Of a stretch of DNA of 64,000 bases, positions 57,866-64,000 are shown in pieces. Source of the DNA: Azadirachta indica (lineage: Eukaryota > Streptophyta > Magnoliopsida > Sapindales > Meliaceae); the NCBI GenBank assembly GCA_022749755.1, contig CM040446.1:16740080-16804079 (forward strand), in the 5' to 3' direction. Each line of letters opens with the position of its first letter. Position 1 is the first letter of the stretch. The notes under the pieces were generated by a model. The model did no database searches. It worked only from the letters and a program-made list of their open reading frames with translations, and was not told the origin of the DNA. The translations under genes and the position numbers were made by a program.

Positions 57866-59787
57866 TTCTTTTGTTTAAAATGATGCAGGAGATTGACTTC
57901 TTTATTTTAATTTTTTTAAACAAAATTGTACAAATTAAGTGCTGCCTTTACATCTGTTTCTTTTATGTAAATAACAAATGTCTTTCCTCTCTATGAATTA
58001 ATAAACCCAGACGGACAGGCAGTGGCTGCTGTTCTGATGTGGGAATTCCATTTTATATAGGAAGAAGCTGTGAATCAAATCTGCTGGCTGCTGTTCTTTC
58101 TTTCTGTATTTTATTTACGCCCCCATTGGGAAAAGAGTTAAGATAAGGCATGAGTCGAGCCGAGGGTGGCCACAATTCATGGAAATAAAAATTAATTGTT
58201 TGTTACACGTAAGCTAATTGTAAAGAGAGCCTTCGTTATCGGAGGCCCCAAAAGAAAAGACATTCGGACAAAGATTGTACTAAAATAACAAAATAGTCGG
58301 ACAAAAGTAGTTCTGTGGACGAACAAAGAAATGCTTATTTATGCAACCATGATGATTAATAACATGTTGAGTTCAACCCGTATGGCAAACTCGAACAAAA
58401 CACGCTACCACCCAAACAATTCAATTAAGCGTAGTTGTGTCCGGAAGCACTGTTCGATGAATTCTGCAAGCAGGAAAGCAAAATTCTTATGCTCAAATTC
58501 TACTGCTTGCATTAAAAAATCAACTCCTAATGAAAATGCATATTGCATGCCTATAAAATATTTCAAGCAGAAATGACCAGCCTTGAGCAACAGAATCTCG
58601 TAATGCACCAATCTCTTAGCCACTGAGAAATAGGTTGCTTGTGCAGAGTTGAATTGAAAAAATCCCAACAATTTGAGGCATTAACCTGAGACATATGTTT
58701 CTCCGCTTTAACAAGAGCTACTTTCAGCAATGATTGCTCGTCTGCAGAATACCTGCTCTAAATTTTACATCTGAAATCATGCATTCTGCCATCAAATGTA
58801 TTATGAAAACCGTTTTACATTTATCAATGTCATTCTTTTTTAATTCTCTGTTCAAATGGATTATGAAAATTTGCCATCTGATTAACAATTTTTCTTGTTA
58901 ATTCATGAGCTCTTCATGACAAGAATCCATAAAGGTGTTCTAACACGTTCTTAAAACACTAACCAAATTTCACCCTAAGAAATACATAATGCCTTCAAAG
59001 TGTCAGAAAAAGATACCTCCTTTAAGCAGCTTATAGCATCCAAGTAGGACGCACAAGGTTCTAAAGTGAGAATATACATGCATACAAACATACATACAAA
59101 TATACATATGTGCTACTAATTACAGAAATTTTCTACCTCACCGTGAATAGCAAACAAATTAGATATCTACAGGAGAACTCAAGAATAGTAATAACAATAT
59201 TTCACCAGACTATTTTTGGGCGTCATTAAGATGATATTAGAAGATTTAGGAGTATTAAATGGATGTCAATTTGTTATTACTATTGGAATTTCAATCAATT
59301 CTCAGATTCTAAAATTACATACAGAGCAATACTTGCAGCTCTTACATGACTGATTTTACCTTTCACCAAGCTGCAAAACAGTATGCCTGCAAAACTTTCT
59401 TAGATTCCACATTGGCTATAATTTACATGAAAAAGCTTGAGATCTCCAGCAGCAATGGCAGGAGACGGCCAACATCAGTGTAATCATACAACAGCGCAAC
59501 GAAGCTTGAGATTCTATACTTGGAAGAAACCCGCTTAGTTGCTATTAAATGATATCCCAATGTTTCCAGGATCTGAAATGGGAGAATACAGATGTCTTGA
59601 TGCTCAACCCCCATAATTTATCTTGCAAGGGCAAAAGCATTATCTTAGAGGCAGCCATCTGGTTCGTTGGGCCATCGGCATGAATTGGGTTCTTCAAAGA
59701 TTTTCCAACAACGTGATCAAGCCCTTTGAACCAGAACAGACTGACCCAATCATAGCTATGGGATAGAAAAATCTCTGTACCCATTTT
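57866..59787. other. Intergenic space between converging RING and ADA1 genes
   Basis: This contains the 3' untranslated ends of both genes. Bases 58100-59400 are of moderate composition with several short open frames on both strands, none with recognisable similarity. A small ACATACA repeat cluster occurs at 59080-59110. Nothing else is recognised. Confidence 0.5.
58000..58005 (+). terminator. Polyadenylation signal of the RING gene
   Basis: AATAAA lies 135 bases past the stop codon, after T-rich sequence with TTTTATGTAAAT and TGTAC-type far-upstream-like elements. Confidence 0.45.
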
Positions 59788-61050
59788 TCATTCCTCGAAT
59801 GATTGCATGCAAATTTTCTCCAGCAGCAGTGGCCAATCTTCACCAAGTTGCTGAGGATTAAGTTCCATGGCAACCTTAAAATCACGCAAAGATATTGAGC
59901 ATTGTGTTTGCTGGTCCTGTGTAGCTATAGGCCCACTGGTATTCGGCATGTGTAAGTGATTACTAGGCCACATGCCGTTTATAACCCTGCCCTGAATCTG
60001 TTGTTGCTTATTCACAGGCTGCCTTCTTGATTCATGCGCAGACCTGGCTCCAACCAACTCAACACATGACTTGATCAACTTCTTCAGATACACATCCAAC
60101 ATATTATTTAATGTATTAGCACATTCCAGCGAAACACCTTCAAGGCCCTGTGCTGCTGCAATCTGCTCCATACGTTTCTTCAGTGTCTCTGAATCAGACA
60201 ATCCGATGCTGTCATAATAGCTAAGAAAATCACCAGCATTTGCTGTTGAAATGGGTTTGCGGGCCCCACCAACACTAGCTGAGCAAAATGGTATCCCAAG
60301 GGGTGCAACTAGAGGACTCCTAGAGAAATTTAAATGGTTAGCCTGCTCCACTTCTTCTTCTCTATCCTCAAACACAGCACCTCCAGAATGATCTTTACTA
60401 GGTTTCCTTGGTTTTTCAGTGGGTCGAACTGATCCCTCCCTTTCATTCTGGGGTTGGTCGGCGAGTGCATGAAGATGCTGAAGTGGTCTCTGGTAATCGC
60501 AAGGAGTTAAATCCCCATTTTCCATATGAAGCTTGCTACCACTATCTTCTGTGCCCACTGACTGATGTGAAACACATTCAACCTTCCCATTTGGCCCCAG
60601 CAAACTAGGCCTATCTCTGACCTTCCGATCACGAATCCCAGATCTAATCTTTCGTGGGGAAACTGGCAAAACCCCATTCGACCATGTAGGAACGTTCTGG
60701 TTTTGGTTCGGAACAAGGGACCCACTTTGCTCATGGCCATCTTCAGTACTAGGAGAACTTCTTACACCTTGTGTAACAGATTTAGCAAGTGGCGTTTCCT
60801 GAACTGGTGGCGGAGTCTTGGCCTGACATGCATTCTTCAAGATAGAACGAATCAACTGATTGTGCAGTGGGAGATGTTCTCTCCCAAGCAGGCGAAGACA
60901 TGATTGATCAAACTGACTCTTATTTAATTTCTGACTCAGAAACCTATTCAAGCCATAAAAATACTTTTTTGACCTCTCGGCCCCAATTTTCTTCACAATC
61001 TGAGTTTTCAATTCAGCCAAATCAATTCTAGAGCCCTGCTGAGGTTGCAT
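59788..61050 (-). CDS. ADA1/TADA1-type SAGA complex subunit
   Basis: One minus-strand coding exon encodes 420 residues. The N-terminal segment is the SAGA-Tad1 signature: RIDLAELKTQIVKKIGAERS then KYFYGLNRFLSQKLNKSQFD and the LLGREHLPLHNQLIRSIL block (about residues 8-70). A disordered middle follows. Then comes a C-terminal histone-fold-like helix region (about 275-345) with LSYYDSIGLSDSETLKKRME and LDVYLKKLIKSCVELVGARS. ADA1 scaffolds the SAGA histone acetyltransferase coactivator and pairs with TAF12 through its histone fold; it acts in the nucleus. The last residues (LGEDWPLLLEKICM) are also typical of plant members. The start is the first ATG, MQPQQGSRID. A leader intron is likely, since a donor-like GAAGTAAGTG lies near 61817 on the minus strand. 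Confidence 0.92.
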   Translation of the reverse strand: MQPQQGSRIDLAELKTQIVKKIGAERSKKYFYGLNRFLSQKLNKSQFDQSCLRLLGREHLPLHNQLIRSILKNACQAKTPPPVQETPLAKSVTQGVRSSPSTEDGHEQSGSLVPNQNQNVPTWSNGVLPVSPRKIRSGIRDRKVRDRPSLLGPNGKVECVSHQSVGTEDSGSKLHMENGDLTPCDYQRPLQHLHALADQPQNEREGSVRPTEKPRKPSKDHSGGAVFEDREEEVEQANHLNFSRSPLVAPLGIPFCSASVGGARKPISTANAGDFLSYYDSIGLSDSETLKKRMEQIAAAQGLEGVSLECANTLNNMLDVYLKKLIKSCVELVGARSAHESRRQPVNKQQQIQGRVINGMWPSNHLHMPNTSGPIATQDQQTQCSISLRDFKVAMELNPQQLGEDWPLLLEKICMQSFEE

Positions 61051-64000
61051 TTCTCAACAAACAGATTCATACACCATCCACAGAACCACAAATCCACCAA
61101 AAAGAATTAAAATTTTTTAAAAAATAGAACACCAAATTTTTGTTATTCCCACATCCAGAAAACCCTAAATTCGCCCACCCCCATACCCCCCATACAAATC
61201 AAGCTCTCAAACTCTTCATATCTCTATAAACAGACTCGAAAACAATCCACCAACAATAATAAAAGAAAAACCCAGAAACCTCAATTGCGGACAAAATTAC
61301 AGTTATTTCCGTTTCCAAACAACCCTAAATTCACCTACCCACAAACCATACAATGCAAACCCGAATCTCATCTTCGCAAGAAACCAAAACCCTAAGAGAT
61401 CAAAGTGACTCCAGAGCTCATTTGGAAACCGCAAAAACAACCCAAATTCATTCAAATTCGAAATAAATCAAAACCCTAACTCCAAGCAACAAAACAGAAC
61501 TTTGCCCTCTCACGAACTGCACGAACCGCAAAAGTATATTACTGCACCGATTAAATTAAATCCCTGTATCCTTTTTACCCAATTTATAAGCTCAGCACTT
61601 CAAATTTCAAAATTTGAAGTTCAGCAAAAGAGATCAGTGAGTTTAACAATTGAGTTTAGGACAGAGCACGAATTGCAAAAAGAAATCAAATTCCGTATAA
61701 ACGAAGCACAATGAAGATTAGAAACCAAGCTTCAGAGTATAAAATCAATGTTTACAGATTGATTAAACCCTGACCTTAACGAACTTTCTGAATTGCAGAG
61801 AAATCGAAGCTTCACTTACTTCGTGTCCGGTTCTTCCCGTTTTTGATTTCCCCCCGTTTTTCTCTCTGTCTCCCCTTTTATGCCTCAATTATTCGACAAT
61901 TTCCACAGCATTTTTTTTTTCTTGCTGTCTGATTTGTATTCAACTTCGCTTCGTTTAGCTCGATCGCAGCTTTTTTTTTTTTTCTCCTCTCTCTCTCTCT
62001 TCGCTCTCTGCTTTCTCGGTAGCTCTCAAGGGTCTCACCTTGTGTTTTTTTAGTGTAAACGTGTTTAATTCTCAATTTATTTTCGTATTATTATTTTATT
62101 TTTTCCTTTTTTTTTTGTTTCCTTTTATTTTTTAAGTTTCTGATGTTGTAATAAAATTGTTGAACTTATATTTAAATTTTCTTTATTTTAATTTTTTGAA
62201 ATTCCGCTATTTGACTTTCTCATATTTTTCAAAAATTTGCTTTCAAATAACTATTTTTTAATACAATAACTAACTTATGATGTTGTCCAAAAGCAAATTT
62301 AGTGATTAATCCTAGGCTTACAAAATAAAGAACATTATTGATTATTACTTAGGATTTCAACTATTACAAGTCATTGATTTTTATTATTGTTGCTTAAATT
62401 AAATTATCATTTGGTAGTAATTACTAAATTAATTAATTACACCATTATACTTAATTTGATAAATAATATAAATATTTTCCTTCATAATCTCGAACTATAA
62501 AATTCTTTTATAGCCCATTCACATTTTATAAAATGCAAACTTGAATAGAAATTTAAATAAAATAACCTTATATTATACTACAAAACAAAAACAATGTTAA
62601 ATTTGCTAAAGTTTTAGTTTAAATTCATATTTTATAAAATTCGTTTTAGATACTGCATATTGAACCCTATGATAAGTAAAAAATACTTTAAAATGTATTA
62701 TAAAAATATTTTGAAATCCTAAAAATAAATGGTACCATCAAAAAAATAATATTATTATATTATATGATAAAAAAAATAAAAGTTAAAATAAGTAATATCG
62801 AAGTAGAATTATTTAATTAAAATTCATGGTAAATAATCCATTGATTTGCTTTTATAATAAAATTCAACTTTTATTCATTTAAAATTATAATGTCTTTTTG
62901 TTTTGACTTTTTTATTAATTAAAAAGGTTTTTTTAATAATAAATGTTTTAAAAATTTTTAAATGTCATTTAATTGACAATAAAGAAAAATTTTTGAAAAT
63001 TAAAAAAATTATTTATCTTTTTACTGGAAGAATATTAACTATAAAACTTGTTAACATTTTTAAAAGTTGAAAAAAAATTTTTCAAATTTTTTAATGTCAT
63101 TTGATTAACACTGAAAAAGAATTTTTAGAAAATAATTTTTAGAAATTAAAAAAATTATTTTTCCTTTTACTGAAAAAAGTTTGGCTATAGAATTTTAAGT
63201 GAAATTATTTAAAATATCCTTATTTTATGTAAAAAAATGTTATATTATTTTTTAAAAATATAATATTATAAATTTGTCTATTAAACTAATTAAATTTTTT
63301 AAAAATTATTTATAATAATCAAACGATTAATAAACTTTTGTTAAAAGTTTCAATTATAAAAATTCTACAAATAAATATAGTTAGCTAAGAGCTTACTTAA
63401 TTTTTTGGATTAAATTTTAACAAAATTATTCAAACGTCTACATATTGTTCATTTTTTAATTTATATCTTAAATATTGTTGAAAACCTTAAAAACATAATT
63501 AAGTTAAAAATTTAAACCAAACTTAGAAATGAATTAATAATTTTATTCTTCATAATACTTTCATTTTATTAATTATTTATTAATATTTAAATTTTAAACC
63601 TTACTATTTTTTTCATTTTCTTGTCATCTCTCCTTATCTTTATACCCTCGAAACAATGTTACGCCATAATTTATCCTTTTTATTTAATTTTTCATCTATC
63701 TTCATATCGCAATTTTATGATTGATCAATAATTTTTCTTTATCTTAAAAAATTCATATATCAAAATTATGTACCTAATAATACAAATTATTAAAAATTAT
63801 TCTTTTTAAGATAATCAAAATTTTTATAAAACCAGCGGGATTTCATTTTTTCAAAAACCGAAAAATATATATCGGGTTTGGGTTCAGCAATTATTACCCG
63901 AGTTTGCAAACCCTAATTTCAATTTCGGGTACTCTGACCAAATTGGACTTCTCTCTCTAGTTTTCTTTCTATATCTCAGTCTTCTCTCTGAAATACTAAT
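61051..64000. other. Leader of the ADA1 gene, then AT-rich DNA and a possible next promoter
   Basis: Bases 61051-62040 carry the untranslated leader and probable leader intron of the ADA1 gene, ending in CT-rich tracts. Bases 62050-63830 are extremely AT-rich and include an imperfect tandem duplication of about 110 bp (about 62950-63056 and 63085-63200). The last 150 bases turn GC-richer, with AAACCCTAAT (telo-box) at about 63909 followed by pyrimidine-rich CTTCTCTCTCT sequence. This looks like the promoter and leader of a plus-strand gene beyond the window. Confidence 0.5.

Noticed and set aside
58331..58671. Short frames on both strands between the RING and ADA1 genes
   Set aside because: Overlapping frames without similarity, in a 3' intergenic space.
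1..64000. CRISPR array, operon or bacterial mobile system
   Set aside because: Spliced plant genes, leader introns and plant transposons throughout. No spaced short direct repeats of CRISPR type were seen.

Overview
The window is nuclear DNA of a eudicot plant. Genes are split by AT-rich introns with GT/AG borders, intergenic DNA is very AT-rich and full of transposon remnants, and every recognisable protein has its closest known relatives in land plants. A woody rosid such as Citrus is possible, but that is a guess from memory and not shown by the sequence.

Thirteen protein-coding genes could be modelled, and exon phases were checked by hand. From left to right they are: an OXS3-like stress protein (+), a PTH2-type peptidyl-tRNA hydrolase (+), coatomer subunit beta (-), a 66-residue zinc-ribbon protein (-), a PR-1/CAP secreted protein (+), an AFR-like F-box/kelch protein (-), a 12-exon PPR-CBS fusion protein (+), mitochondrial ribosomal protein bL28m (+), two tandem DUF761 (cotton-fibre-protein type) genes (+,+), a calmodulin-binding-domain protein (-), an MBR-like RING-H2 E3 ligase (+) and an ADA1-type SAGA subunit (-). 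They are ordinary, functionally unrelated plant genes and do not form an operon. Their order is nevertheless informative. From recalled locus numbers it matches three separate Arabidopsis segments, each carrying a different subset, as expected for a block that was later duplicated and fractionated in the Arabidopsis lineage.

The gene-poor stretches (5.7-8.7, 31.7-46.2 and 48.7-53.5 kb) hold the least ordinary material. A 6.58-kb Ty3/gypsy-type LTR retrotransposon has 531-bp LTRs and a perfect 5-bp target-site duplication. It lies between the two DUF761 genes, its pol is dead, and foreign AT-rich DNA has replaced part of its reverse transcriptase. At least five non-autonomous elements with long terminal inverted repeats were found. 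One consists almost entirely of inverted repeat. One carries tRNA-like A/B-box sequence in both arms. One contains a 40-bp minisatellite that was itself split by a hAT-like MITE.

No clearly new biological system was found. The best leads are the collinear fractionated gene block, the DNA-transposon families, the repeat-aligned introns of the PPR-CBS gene, a CAPE-like C-terminal peptide on the CAP protein, and G-run and Z-DNA-prone tracts at gene edges.
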